NCBI GenBank assembly: GCA_019456195.1
Contig: VRUK01000006.1
Span: forward strand, 1 to 64,000
Direction: 5' to 3'
Length of the DNA stretch: 64,000 bases
From: Planctomycetota bacterium
Lineage (GTDB): Bacteria; Planctomycetota; Phycisphaerae; Sedimentisphaerales; Anaerobacaceae
Below are positions 1 to 8,686 of this stretch, piece by piece. Both the position numbers and the translations under genes were made by a program. Each line of letters opens with the position of its first letter. Positions within the stretch are counted from its first letter, which is position 1. The notes beneath the pieces were generated by a model. The model saw only the letters and a program-made list of their open reading frames with translations, had not been told where the DNA came from and made no database searches.

Positions 1-776
1 GTAAGAGCACGGTCAACAGCAAGAACACCTTCGGTGCGGACAGACCAGACGGGACCTTCACCCCGCTTAAGACCCAGACGGCGGGCAAGAATCGAAAAAT
101 CGTCATAAGGATAGGTAAGAGGTATCTCAACCATCTTGACCGATGCGTAACCACGTATATGATTGCGAATCAGATTCGCAAACTCCGACTTAATGTCGGG
201 CATTACCAGATATATAGGCTGATATTCCAAAAGAGACTGTAACTGCTCGAGACCGCGAGTGAAATTCAAAAGACGATTGTGAAGCTGGGCATCGCCTCTG
301 GCGGAAAAAGGCTCCAGACTTAAAGTAGATGCGATAATCGCCTGCGGACTGCCAAGAGGGTCAGGCAGCGAGCCGCTGTAGGCGTCATAGAAAAACTGCC
401 ATGCGCCTAAGGTCAGTAACCTGTAACGCTTGATACCGGATGCACCCATCTCCTGAGCTATGTGAGGTAAATCCTCGTCATCTATTTCGGCTCGCTCGGC
501 AAGACGGGCCACGTCCTCAAGGACGATATGACCTTCGCGTTCGTTCAGACGGACACGCCCGGCACGAGGGGCAAGGAGTGGAACTGAATAATTGTCCAGG
601 TCCTTGGCTAGAACATCGCCGCCGTTTACCTGCTGACCTTCCTCGACACAAAGCTCACCAAACGAAAAACGCCGGCTGCGTAAAGGAAGATAAAGGACTT
701 CCGGCTCCGGCATTAACTTTATCATGCCATCAGGACGCCCCTGAAGTAATATGTTATGACCACCACGAAATTTCAT
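1..776 (-). CDS. nqrA: NqrA-like Na+-translocating NADH:quinone reductase subunit A (3' end outside window)
   Basis: An open frame runs without a stop from an ATG at 776 leftward off the window edge, giving about 258 residues. The N-terminus (MKFRGGHNILLQGRPDG) followed by a lipoyl/biotinyl-like barrel-sandwich segment (VEEGQQVNGGDVLAKD, then APRAGRVRLNE) has the layout of NqrA, which resembles RnfC at this end. Further on, a stretch with LNFTRGLEQLQSLLEYQPIYL and a late VWSVRTEGVLAVDRAL segment match the NqrA core better than RnfC, and no RnfC-type ferredoxin cysteines are seen in the visible part. NqrA is the cytoplasmic subunit of the sodium-pumping NADH:quinone oxidoreductase. The remaining nqr genes should lie to the left. 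An RnfC-like relative is the main alternative. Confidence 0.68.
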   Translation of the reverse strand, partial: MKFRGGHNILLQGRPDGMIKLMPEPEVLYLPLRSRRFSFGELCVEEGQQVNGGDVLAKDLDNYSVPLLAPRAGRVRLNEREGHIVLEDVARLAERAEIDDEDLPHIAQEMGASGIKRYRLLTLGAWQFFYDAYSGSLPDPLGSPQAIIASTLSLEPFSARGDAQLHNRLLNFTRGLEQLQSLLEYQPIYLVMPDIKSEFANLIRNHIRGYASVKMVEIPLTYPYDDFSILARRLGLKRGEGPVWSVRTEGVLAVDRAL

Positions 777-1013
777 ATTATTGCTCTGTCACTTCCAGTC
801 TCTACTAAAGATATTTAGAAAATTCATAATATCACAATAAACTCAGTTGTTCAATCAAATGTTAAGCCCTAAGGAAGCTTAAACCAATAGAAAAAGGGCG
901 TTTTCCCAGATGCGAGAATTTTTGGAGGTCAGTTGCTTTTCAAAAAGTCGCAGACAATTATCGCATTTTTTAAGACAAATTTTATCAATGCTGAAAAAAT
1001 GCAATTCTTGATA

Positions 1014-1472
1014 TTAATGTACTACCTTGAACCTGGCATTGAGCTTAAACAGATGCTTCATAGGTAAATTAAGGACTTGTGAAGGCTCAAGTGATAAGGA
1101 CGTGCGTATCTGCTCAAGAATACATTCGATCCTTTCTTCGTCAATCGCAATTAAGGTAAACCAAATATTGAAATTATCATTACGAAGATAACTATGGGTT
1201 ACTTCAGGAAATTGTCCTATTATTTTGGCGGCTTGCTCGATAACATCCGCCTGGCAATTGACCGCAACTAAGGTGCTGCAGAAACCGAGCTTGCGTGAAT
1301 CAAGACTTGCTCCAATCCGGCGAACTACCCCTTCGCTTATCAATTTCTGGATCCTGTCCCAAAGCTCGTCACAGGGAATTTGTAACCTCTGCGCTATGAT
1401 TTCATAAGGCCTTTCGCTTAAAGGAAAATTATTTTGAAGTGCGTCCAGTATCCGGCAATTCTGTTCATCCAT
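1014..1472 (-). CDS. ahbA: Siroheme decarboxylase subunit, AhbA/AhbB (NirD/L/G/H) family
   Basis: This 152-residue protein has an Lrp/AsnC-type layout: an N-terminal winged helix (residues about 5-55, ending ISEGVVRRIGA) and a C-terminal ligand-binding fold with VTHSYLRNDNFNIWFTLIA. That combination, without a DNA-binding role, is typical of the siroheme decarboxylase subunits that convert siroheme to 12,18-didecarboxysiroheme in the alternative heme pathway. The His in VTHSYLR sits in the region important for decarboxylation in the family. A paralogue lies at 12003-12503, so the pair can form the heterodimer. I call this one AhbA-like, but the A/B assignment is uncertain. A Shine-Dalgarno AAGGA sits 6 bases before the ATG. 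It is divergent from the CobA-HemD gene. Confidence 0.8.
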   Translation of the reverse strand: MDEQNCRILDALQNNFPLSERPYEIIAQRLQIPCDELWDRIQKLISEGVVRRIGASLDSRKLGFCSTLVAVNCQADVIEQAAKIIGQFPEVTHSYLRNDNFNIWFTLIAIDEERIECILEQIRTSLSLEPSQVLNLPMKHLFKLNARFKVVH

Positions 1473-1771
1473 AGAATATCCTTCGCAGTATAATAACCAT
1501 AAGCAATTTAATGGTCTATTTAGTTACTTCACTGTTTTTGTAACGTAATCGGACGTGATTTATATATTGCAACGAAGTACATAACAATCATATCTTTGCA
1601 CTTGACCCTCGTTGATCCGATTGCTATATATTGTATATATGAAAACTGTTGTAATGTAAAGCCAAAGGTTGTGAGAGATCATCAATTGCCGGCAAGTTTA
1701 TACCTCATACTCCGCCATATTTCTCGTTATTGAGAATATAAAAATATTTTTATTTTTTCTGAAGGAAGTCA
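1473..1771. other. Divergent intergenic region between ahbA-like and cobA-hemD
   Basis: About 300 bases of AT-rich sequence separate two divergently read heme-pathway genes, so promoters for both should lie here. I see no ORF with a ribosome-binding site, no riboswitch and no clear FNR-type palindrome. The right end carries GAAGGAAG just before the cobA-hemD ATG. Confidence 0.5.
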
Positions 1772-3151
1772 ATGTTAGACGGAAAAATATATCTTGTTGG
1801 TACAGGTCCAGGCGATGTGGAACTAATCACAGTTAAAGGCTATAAGTTAATATGTCAAGCCGATGTCATTTTGCATGACCATTTAATACCGTCTGAGCTA
1901 TTGAGGCTTGCTAAACCAGGTGCTGAAATAATATCTGTTGGTAAATTTGCCGGTCGGCATACAATGCCTCAGGAGCAGATTAATAAGCTCTTGATTGAAA
2001 AAGCCAGGGACAACAAAGTTGTTGTCAGACTCAAAGGTGGTGATCCGTTACTTTTTGGCAGAGGTGGCGAAGAAGCCGAAGAATGTGTTCAGGCAGGAGT
2101 GGATTTCGAATTTGTCCCAGGTGTAACAAGTGCCCTGGCGGCTCCCTGCTATGGGGGCATACCACCCACACACAGAGATTGTACATCTAATGTTGCCATT
2201 GTTACGGGGCATCGAAAGGATGAAAAGGAAATAGAAATACCCAAAGCCGGAACTATTATCTTTCTAATGGGTGTCGCAAATATTGAAAAAATCATCAAAT
2301 CACTTCTTGAAGCAGGCTGGCCGGGGCAGACAAAAATTGCAGCAATCGAAAAAGGCACCTGCTATGACCAAAGAGTTATTCAGGGAACTTTAGATGATTT
2401 TCTTGAAGTAACTCAGAAGGCACAAATGCGGACGCCGGCTATTTTTATTGTAGGTAAAGTAGTTGAGCTTCAAGAGAAACTGGACTGGTTTGGAAAAAAG
2501 CCGAGAATACTTCTACCGGGTACTCATCCGGACAAATACAGACATCTTGGAATCATTATTCACAGACCTCTGATTAAATCGGTGCCTCTCGATGATTATA
2601 CGCAAGCCGATAAGGTGCTAAAACAGCTCAATACTTTTGATTGGATAGTATTTACCAGCACCAATGGCGTAGAATTCTTTTTCCAACGCTTAAATGCTGT
2701 TGGTCTCGATACCAGGTCCATTGGCACGGTGAAAGTTGCTGCCATCGGCAAAACAACAGCTGAAAAACTCAAAACGTTTGGAGTTCTGGTGGATATGCAG
2801 CCGAACCTGGAATCAAGCACCGGTCTGCTTGAAGAGTTTAAAAAAGTTTCAGTCAAAGGCAAAAGGATTCTTCTTGTAAGACCGAAAGTTGGGTCAAGTA
2901 TGCTGTTAGATGATTTGGCTGATGCTGACGCTGCTATCGAGGCGGTGGTAGTTTATAGGAATGTTGATATAGAGTCTGAAGAAACTGATTTTGATTACAT
3001 CGACCAGATATTATTCACAAGCGGTTCAACGGTCCGAGCTTTTTTGAAGCTATATGGCTCTGTGCCTGACGGCGTCAAAGTTTATTGTCTGGGACTGCCT
3101 ACATTAAACGAGGCTAAAAAACATAATATATTTGCAGAGCTTCTGCCTTGA
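1772..3151 (+). CDS. cobA-hemD: Fused uroporphyrinogen-III C-methyltransferase / uroporphyrinogen-III synthase (CobA-HemD)
   Basis: The 459-residue protein has an N-terminal SUMT domain (about 1-245) with the family motifs VGTGPGDVELITVKG and GDPLLFGRGGEEAE, and a C-terminal HemD domain (about 245-459) with FDWIVFTSTNGVEFFF and FTSGSTVRAF. HemD cyclises hydroxymethylbilane to uroporphyrinogen III, and SUMT adds two SAM-derived methyls to give precorrin-2, the entry to siroheme and here to Ahb-type heme synthesis. There is no CysG-type dehydrogenase/ferrochelatase domain, so precorrin-2 oxidation and iron insertion need another gene. This fusion is common in anaerobes. The start is supported by GAAGGAAG immediately upstream. 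Confidence 0.93.
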   Translation: MLDGKIYLVGTGPGDVELITVKGYKLICQADVILHDHLIPSELLRLAKPGAEIISVGKFAGRHTMPQEQINKLLIEKARDNKVVVRLKGGDPLLFGRGGEEAEECVQAGVDFEFVPGVTSALAAPCYGGIPPTHRDCTSNVAIVTGHRKDEKEIEIPKAGTIIFLMGVANIEKIIKSLLEAGWPGQTKIAAIEKGTCYDQRVIQGTLDDFLEVTQKAQMRTPAIFIVGKVVELQEKLDWFGKKPRILLPGTHPDKYRHLGIIIHRPLIKSVPLDDYTQADKVLKQLNTFDWIVFTSTNGVEFFFQRLNAVGLDTRSIGTVKVAAIGKTTAEKLKTFGVLVDMQPNLESSTGLLEEFKKVSVKGKRILLVRPKVGSSMLLDDLADADAAIEAVVVYRNVDIESEETDFDYIDQILFTSGSTVRAFLKLYGSVPDGVKVYCLGLPTLNEAKKHNIFAELLP

Positions 3152-3230
3152 TGTCTGTAAATCCTCATTATTTGACAGATGGATTTCGAAGCTTGTATTG
3201 CAATGCTCTGAAAGAAATGGTTTACAGGGC

Positions 3231-3722
3231 TCATACCTTCGGTCCGTACCTTTTTCTGTTTGTTTTTTTCTTTTCAGCCTCAAGTGATTCCGGTAGGCTG
3301 TGAAAACGATGTTCCGGATGGTTCCAGGCTACTGTTGTCAGAGTTGTTTCCTCAAATAGATCACGGAGTTTTTTTGTGGCGCTGATCCACTGGGCAAAAA
3401 TATAACAGTTTTCCGGGCTTCCACCGCATTCACAGTGTTTTAACGGACAATCGTCAAACATTGATTCACCTTCGATACTGTTTATTACCTCAAGCAGGCT
3501 TATTTCCTCTGGTGGTCTGGCAAAAACGTGTCCTTTTTTGCGACCTTTTACGCCTTTGACTATATGTGCTTTTGACAGTCGTTGGAATATCTTGGCCAGG
3601 TATTCGGACGGAATTCCTTCTCCTTTTGCTATAGTATTGGTTGTAACGGGCAACTGTGTGGCGTGTCTGACCATATACATTAAAGCATGCAAAGCATAGG
3701 CGGTAGCTTTCTGAACTTTCAT
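3231..3722 (-). CDS. Rrf2-family transcriptional regulator with Fe-S-type cysteines
   Basis: The 163-residue protein begins MKVQKATAYALHALMYM and continues through the winged-helix of Rrf2 regulators (IPSEYLAKIFQRLSKAHIV). The middle carries CPLKHCECGGSPENC, a cluster of four cysteines where IscR, NsrR and RsrR bind an iron-sulfur cluster. It therefore probably senses redox state, NO or Fe-S status. It is the last gene on the minus strand behind the kinase/regulator pair (gap 54 bases), so it may be read through from them. AGGAT precedes the ATG. The C-terminus is Lys/Arg-rich. Its targets are unknown; neighbouring heme genes are a plausible guess only. Confidence 0.85.
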   Translation of the reverse strand: MKVQKATAYALHALMYMVRHATQLPVTTNTIAKGEGIPSEYLAKIFQRLSKAHIVKGVKGRKKGHVFARPPEEISLLEVINSIEGESMFDDCPLKHCECGGSPENCYIFAQWISATKKLRDLFEETTLTTVAWNHPEHRFHSLPESLEAEKKKTNRKRYGPKV

Positions 3723-3776
3723 TGGAAAATCCTATCTGATAAATATATCAAAAAAGTAAATACGATACTTTCAAAT

Positions 3777-5159
3777 TCACCCTGCTTTCCCTTTTTTTGT
3801 AGCTCTGCCAACATTGACTCCCAGTTCATCAATCTTCCTGTACAAACTTGACAACCCAACCTTCAAAGCTTTTGCTGCTTCAACTTTATTCCAATTATAC
3901 TTGTTCAGGACTCTGCATATATGTTCCCTCTCGTATATTTTGACGGCCGCCTGCAGGTTCTCGCTTGTTTCATTTGGTAACATCGCAGTCGAGCCTAAGG
4001 ATCCAATATCAGATATCTTTATAACATCGTCTTCCGCAAATATTACCGCTCTTTCTATTATATTCTGAAGTTCCCTTATGTTGCCTTTCCACTCATAATT
4101 CATAAGAAACTGCATGACATGGTCACTTACGCCCACACACTGCTTGCCCATTTCGGTATTATATTTTTTAATGAAATGCTCGACCAGCAACGGAATATCC
4201 TCTTTCCTTTCTCTTAATAAAGGAATATGGATGCCGACGACATTCATCCTGTAATATAAATCCTCTCTGAACCGTCCCAGTTTTATTTCTTCAAACAGGT
4301 CTTTATTTGTTGCCGCAATCAACCGCAAATCAATATCGACAGGTTCAGTAGAACCTACAGGTGTTATTTGTCTGTTTTCCACTGCCCGGAGTAACTTTAC
4401 CTGGCAGTTCAACGGCATATAACCAATCTCGTCTAAAAATAAAGTCCCGCCGTGAGCACTTTCAAAAAGTCCCTTCTTGTCTTTTATGGCAGAGGTAAAA
4501 CTTCCTTTTTTGTGGCCGAATAATTCACTCTCAAGCAAACCTTCAGGTATTGCGCTACAATTGACTGCAATAAAACGCCTGCCATTCTTCGATCCCAGGG
4601 AGTGTATTGCGTGAGCAACTAATTCCTTGCCGGTTCCGCTTTTTCCTGTTATCAACACGTTACTTTTGGTCCGCGCCACTTTCCGAATAATTTCAAAAAC
4701 CTGATTCATTGCCGAGGACTGGCCTATAATCTGAGTAATGTCGAACTTGCTGTTAAGCTCTTGCTTTAATTCCCGGTTTTCCTCCTGCAAATGCAGATAC
4801 TGCAAATGCTGCCGAATTTTTGTCAGTATGTCTTCAAAAATTACCGGTTTCATCACGTAATCACAAGCGCCGAGCTTGATAGCCTCCACGGCCATTTCAA
4901 TCGTTCCATAGGCCGTTATCATTATCACACGCGTCTCGGGCCTTACTTTCATTATTTCCCGCAGAACCTTTATGCCGTCTGAGCCGGGCATTTGGATGTC
5001 CAGTATCGCAACGGGATATGGATGCATCATAATGGCTTTTATTGCATCAGTTCCGTTGTCCACTGCTGTAACTTTCATTCCTTCTTCCCGAAGAACCTTT
5101 GCGAAGGTTTCTCTGAAGGTTACTTCGTCATCTGCTAATAGTATTTCGTTCATTGTCAT
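3777..5159 (-). CDS. Sigma-54-dependent response regulator (NtrC family) with variant GSFTSA loop
   Basis: A receiver domain (about 1-120, with ILLADDE, phospho-acceptor Asp in LDIQMPG, ITAYG and MKPV) is followed by an AAA+ domain (Walker A GKSGTGKELVAH, Walker B GGTLFLDEIG) and a C-terminal Fis-type helix-turn-helix (AAKALKVGLSSLYRKIDELG). The loop that contacts sigma-54 reads GSFTSA instead of the consensus GAFTGA, although its key Thr is kept. An upstream in-frame ATG exists at 5189 but lacks a ribosome-binding site; GAGAG before the ATG at 5159 fits better. The gene follows the histidine kinase by a short gap, so the two form a two-component system. Target genes cannot be read from the sequence. 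Confidence 0.9.
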   Translation of the reverse strand: MTMNEILLADDEVTFRETFAKVLREEGMKVTAVDNGTDAIKAIMMHPYPVAILDIQMPGSDGIKVLREIMKVRPETRVIMITAYGTIEMAVEAIKLGACDYVMKPVIFEDILTKIRQHLQYLHLQEENRELKQELNSKFDITQIIGQSSAMNQVFEIIRKVARTKSNVLITGKSGTGKELVAHAIHSLGSKNGRRFIAVNCSAIPEGLLESELFGHKKGSFTSAIKDKKGLFESAHGGTLFLDEIGYMPLNCQVKLLRAVENRQITPVGSTEPVDIDLRLIAATNKDLFEEIKLGRFREDLYYRMNVVGIHIPLLRERKEDIPLLVEHFIKKYNTEMGKQCVGVSDHVMQFLMNYEWKGNIRELQNIIERAVIFAEDDVIKISDIGSLGSTAMLPNETSENLQAAVKIYEREHICRVLNKYNWNKVEAAKALKVGLSSLYRKIDELGVNVGRATKKGKAG

Positions 5160-5213
5160 TTTTTTGTCTCTCATTCCAATTCTTTTCATACTGTTTGGCG
5201 GAAAACATCAAAA

Positions 5214-7070
5214 CTAAACGTCATTTTCCTTGATAGACTCCACTTTATTAGTGAAATGTTCCTCGTTATTATTGTCGCTGAATAAGTCCTTTTTGGGCCT
5301 TATCGGTATTCGGATTGTTACTGTGGTTCCCTTGCCTGGTTCGGATTCCATGGAAAGAGTGCCGTCAACTTCGGTCACAAGGTTGTAGCTTATGAAAAGC
5401 CCAAGGCCGGTGCCCTTGCCGATTTCCTTTGTTGTAAAGAACGACTCAAAAGCACGCTTACATACTTCCGGGCTCATTCCAATGCCGGTGTCACTGATGT
5501 AAATCTCAACTGTCTCGTCCCTGGATTGCCTTGTTATCTCAAGAGTGTGTTCCTTTTTGTCGGGCATGGCATTCATTGCATCCAGAGCGTTTATCAAGAT
5601 GTTGAGAAGTACCTGCTCAAGAAGCTGGGGATTCAGCCACACCATTGGCAGGTCGTTGGTGCCGACATTCTTGATAGTAATCAACTGCATACGTTTATCG
5701 AACTTAACAAGTGACAGCGTATTATCTATCAACTCATTGATATCGACCCATTTATATACAGATGTCACCGGCCGGGACAAGCTCAGCATGCGCTTCAGGA
5801 TATTGGATATCCGACTGACTTGATGACTGATAACCAGAAGATGCTCTTTTTCTTCGTGCGTATTAAGTTTTCGGCCAAGATACTGTGCCACCGAAGAAAG
5901 ACTTGCCAGGGGGTTACCTATCTCATGAGCAATGCCGGTAGCCATCTGTCCTATCGCGACCATTTTTTCACGCTGGGCCATTTCAACTCGTGACATCTTT
6001 AACATCTCGTTAATTGCGGTTATCTCCTCAGTGCGGTCTAATAAATCTTCTTCCAGCTTTTTATGAATGGTTAAGTCCTGGCCCACAATAACATGTCCCA
6101 GCTTTTGTTCATCAATGCCGATAACTGGAGAACTCTGCGCCTCAATATATTGCTGTTCCGATCCGTTTGTTTTGAACTTAATTGCCTTGTCGCCACCTGT
6201 GTCTGTTGCTATGTTGTTGTCGGTTGAAAGACCTTTAATATGCTCTGCCATGATCGGTGGGAAATCCTCTGGGAAATCTCCGCTCTTGTCTATATGACTG
6301 TTTTTAGATGTGTGTGCGTTTTTCCACAGCTTCGCAGCAGGATTGCACATTGCTATCTTGCCGTCAGGGGTAATAAATATCAGCCCCTCGGTCATTGCTC
6401 CAATAATCGCACGAAGAAGGTCATTGTTTCGTGCTGCTTCTCTCTCTTTCACAGTCATCCGGGCGATGATAATTCTTGTTAAATATTGTGTCAGAAACAC
6501 TGTGCAAACAAATGCCACAAAGGCGGCAAGAACATATACCGGATTTGTCCAAAGCCCTTCTACAGCATTTTTGATTTGCAGAGGATAATATCCCAGCCAG
6601 GTTCCTTCATTTAATTCATTTATTGCCAGTAGGCCAAATAGCAGTACGGTCGTTAATCCGACAGCGAATGAAAGATTTCTTGGCAGTATTATCGTTGCTA
6701 TGATGACATGAAATATATAAAACAGGAAAAAAGGATTAGCAACACCACCCGAAAAAAGAAGCACTGCCGTGAGGATGACTAAATCTGCCTCCACCTGAAC
6801 CATAGCCAGCACAATATCCGCTACAGCATAAGATGTTTTCTTGGTTGCTATACGGAAATAGAAATAATTACACAGTAAAAGTATCCCTGCACAGATGTAG
6901 ATTGGAGTAGGGTTTGGCAATAAAGGGTAAGGAAAGACATAACTGCCCACCAGAACAGCAGCCACTATCCCGCCTACAGCAATCCATCTGAGCCGTATTA
7001 GCCAAAGAATCTGTTCGGCAAGAACCTCCTGCGAACACCGATTCGGTTTATCTATTATCCTATCCCTCAT
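5214..7070 (-). CDS. Membrane PAS-domain histidine kinase (NtrB/ZraS-like)
   Basis: The 618-residue protein starts with about six hydrophobic segments (residues 25-205), then a PAS domain (about 215-330, EGLIFITPDGKIAMCNPAA), a HisKA dimerisation domain with the phospho-accepting His in GIAHEIGNPLASLSS, and a HATPase domain with an N box (LLNILINALDAM), G1 (ISDTGIGMS) and G2 (GKGTGLGLF). It should phosphorylate the adjacent NtrC-type regulator, whose gene follows directly. The sensory input is unknown; the membrane part has no large periplasmic loop, which suggests a signal within or near the membrane, or a cytoplasmic ligand of the PAS domain. AGAGG lies before the ATG. Confidence 0.92.
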   Translation of the reverse strand: MRDRIIDKPNRCSQEVLAEQILWLIRLRWIAVGGIVAAVLVGSYVFPYPLLPNPTPIYICAGILLLCNYFYFRIATKKTSYAVADIVLAMVQVEADLVILTAVLLFSGGVANPFFLFYIFHVIIATIILPRNLSFAVGLTTVLLFGLLAINELNEGTWLGYYPLQIKNAVEGLWTNPVYVLAAFVAFVCTVFLTQYLTRIIIARMTVKEREAARNNDLLRAIIGAMTEGLIFITPDGKIAMCNPAAKLWKNAHTSKNSHIDKSGDFPEDFPPIMAEHIKGLSTDNNIATDTGGDKAIKFKTNGSEQQYIEAQSSPVIGIDEQKLGHVIVGQDLTIHKKLEEDLLDRTEEITAINEMLKMSRVEMAQREKMVAIGQMATGIAHEIGNPLASLSSVAQYLGRKLNTHEEKEHLLVISHQVSRISNILKRMLSLSRPVTSVYKWVDINELIDNTLSLVKFDKRMQLITIKNVGTNDLPMVWLNPQLLEQVLLNILINALDAMNAMPDKKEHTLEITRQSRDETVEIYISDTGIGMSPEVCKRAFESFFTTKEIGKGTGLGLFISYNLVTEVDGTLSMESEPGKGTTVTIRIPIRPKKDLFSDNNNEEHFTNKVESIKENDV

Positions 7071-7402
7071 CCAAACCTCTAAAGTAATGCCCCATTCCTT
7101 GTGCCTTTCTGCTCAATTCTGACCCACCCCAGGATGTAGTTATCCGATTTGCACCTTTACAACATTAGTTCCTTAGGGACCCTATCATATTGATTGTTAC
7201 TAACATTTTATCACCTATGCAACAAAAATACAAGGAAAAAATCCCATTTATGAGAAATTGTTAGTTTGATATGGCTTAATGGAGTCCGAAACTTCCCATG
7301 GCCGGGAATCTATGCTGACAAACGCTGATATCAATGAAGTAAACTACCTTATAACACTGATTATGGTAAAAATAAGCTTTTCAAAAACGCACATCGTTGT
7401 GG
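7071..7402. other. Intergenic region between ahbC and the histidine kinase gene
   Basis: About 330 bases separate two minus-strand genes. It probably holds the 3' end of the heme operon and the promoter of the two-component system. I see no convincing terminator hairpin, no sigma-54 promoter I would stand by, and no coding sequence. The plus-strand open frame here runs into ahbC and lacks coding features. Confidence 0.4.
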
Positions 7403-8653
7403 TTAATCAGGAAGCTGGAAAAGCTCTCCACAACGCTTTAATTCTTCCTGTTTATTTGCATCTAAGCCGATTTCTTCATCTGTCAAATAGCATCCCGAAT
7501 CCGGCGCCCAAGGGTCATCGAAATACAAATCCGCCCGCACACGAAGACTACCGCCACATACATTAAAGAATTTGCAAAGCCTGCAGCGGCCTTTAACATA
7601 TTCCCTGCGGTTCCGCAAACCCTTAAGCAAAGGATCGCTTGTATCGAGCCAAATCTCACTAAAACGCCTTTCGTGGATATCTCCCAAATCGTAATGCCCC
7701 CAAAACTGATTTGGATGAACCTTGCCATTATAATCAATACACCCTATTCCAACTCCGCTGCTGTACATCCCCCCACCGTTCCAGAGAAGCAGTTTCCAGA
7801 CATTGGCTGCGCGCTCAGGGTCTTCCTTTAGCAATTTCAGATACAGGTAAACGCCGTCAACATGGTTGTCAACGGTCAATATATCTGTTTTTCGACCAGC
7901 TTCTTTGTATTGTTTTGTTTTAGCTAAAATTATCTCAATCGCTTCCCTGCTTTGAGCATGGCTGAGATCATCTTCTCCCATGACCTTTCCCCTGCCGCTT
8001 GGTACGAAGTGGTAAAAGCAGGCCCTCTCGACATTCTCTGCTTCGAAAAAGTCAAACAAGGCCTCCAAATCCTGAACATTCCTTTTCGTCAGAGTCAGTC
8101 TGAGACCTGTTCGCACTTCGGCATCCTGACAGTTTCTTATGCCCTGCACAGCCTTGTCAAATGCGCCGGGCACTCCCCTGAATTTGTCATTTACTTCCCC
8201 AATTCCGTCAAGACTGATGCCGACATAAGAAACTCCTTTTTGTTTAATTTTCCTGGCTACATCAGGGGTGATAAGAGTCCCGTTAGTTGAAATAACCGCC
8301 CGCATGCCCTGCTCACCTGCATATTCTATCAATTCAAACAAGTCGGGCCGAGTCAATGGTTCCCCACCGGAGAACAGTACCGACGGCACATTGAACTGGC
8401 CCAGGTCATCCAGAACGGCTTTTGCCTGGCTTGTTGTGACCTCATTACTGGCCTTGCCGATACCGCTGTCGTTATAACAATGAACACACTTCAGATTACA
8501 CGTTCTGGTTATATTCCAGACAACAATAGGCCGTCTTTCAGATGCTTTTTTCGGGATTATTTCACCCTCGCGCTCGCCTGAGCCTTTTTTACCGTAGCGA
8601 AGCCAATCGCCGGGTGTAACCTCATCACAATATAATTTACTGATATTTATCAT
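7403..8653 (-). CDS. ahbC: Radical SAM 12,18-didecarboxysiroheme deacetylase (AhbC/NirJ family)
   Basis: The 416-residue protein opens MINISKLYCDEVTPGDWLRYG, the usual AhbC/NirJ start, and carries the radical SAM cluster motif CNLKCVHC in RTCNLKCVHCYND near residue 53. The C-terminal SPASM-like part has further cysteines (CRLCKFFNVCGG and a late GCYL) for an auxiliary Fe-S cluster. AhbC removes the two acetate side chains of didecarboxysiroheme to give Fe-coproporphyrin III. It lies 33 bases after ahbD in a minus-strand heme operon, which favours AhbC over the heme d1 enzyme NirJ; no other d1 genes (nirS, nirF, nirN) are present. Confidence 0.88.
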   Translation of the reverse strand: MINISKLYCDEVTPGDWLRYGKKGSGEREGEIIPKKASERRPIVVWNITRTCNLKCVHCYNDSGIGKASNEVTTSQAKAVLDDLGQFNVPSVLFSGGEPLTRPDLFELIEYAGEQGMRAVISTNGTLITPDVARKIKQKGVSYVGISLDGIGEVNDKFRGVPGAFDKAVQGIRNCQDAEVRTGLRLTLTKRNVQDLEALFDFFEAENVERACFYHFVPSGRGKVMGEDDLSHAQSREAIEIILAKTKQYKEAGRKTDILTVDNHVDGVYLYLKLLKEDPERAANVWKLLLWNGGGMYSSGVGIGCIDYNGKVHPNQFWGHYDLGDIHERRFSEIWLDTSDPLLKGLRNRREYVKGRCRLCKFFNVCGGSLRVRADLYFDDPWAPDSGCYLTDEEIGLDANKQEELKRCGELFQLPD

Positions 8654-8686
8654 TGTTTACACTCAACCTCATATTCTAAACTATAA

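Noticed and set aside
440-808. 122-codon plus-strand frame at the left edge
   Set aside because: Antisense to the continuous NqrA-like frame, which has a recognisable sequence and start.
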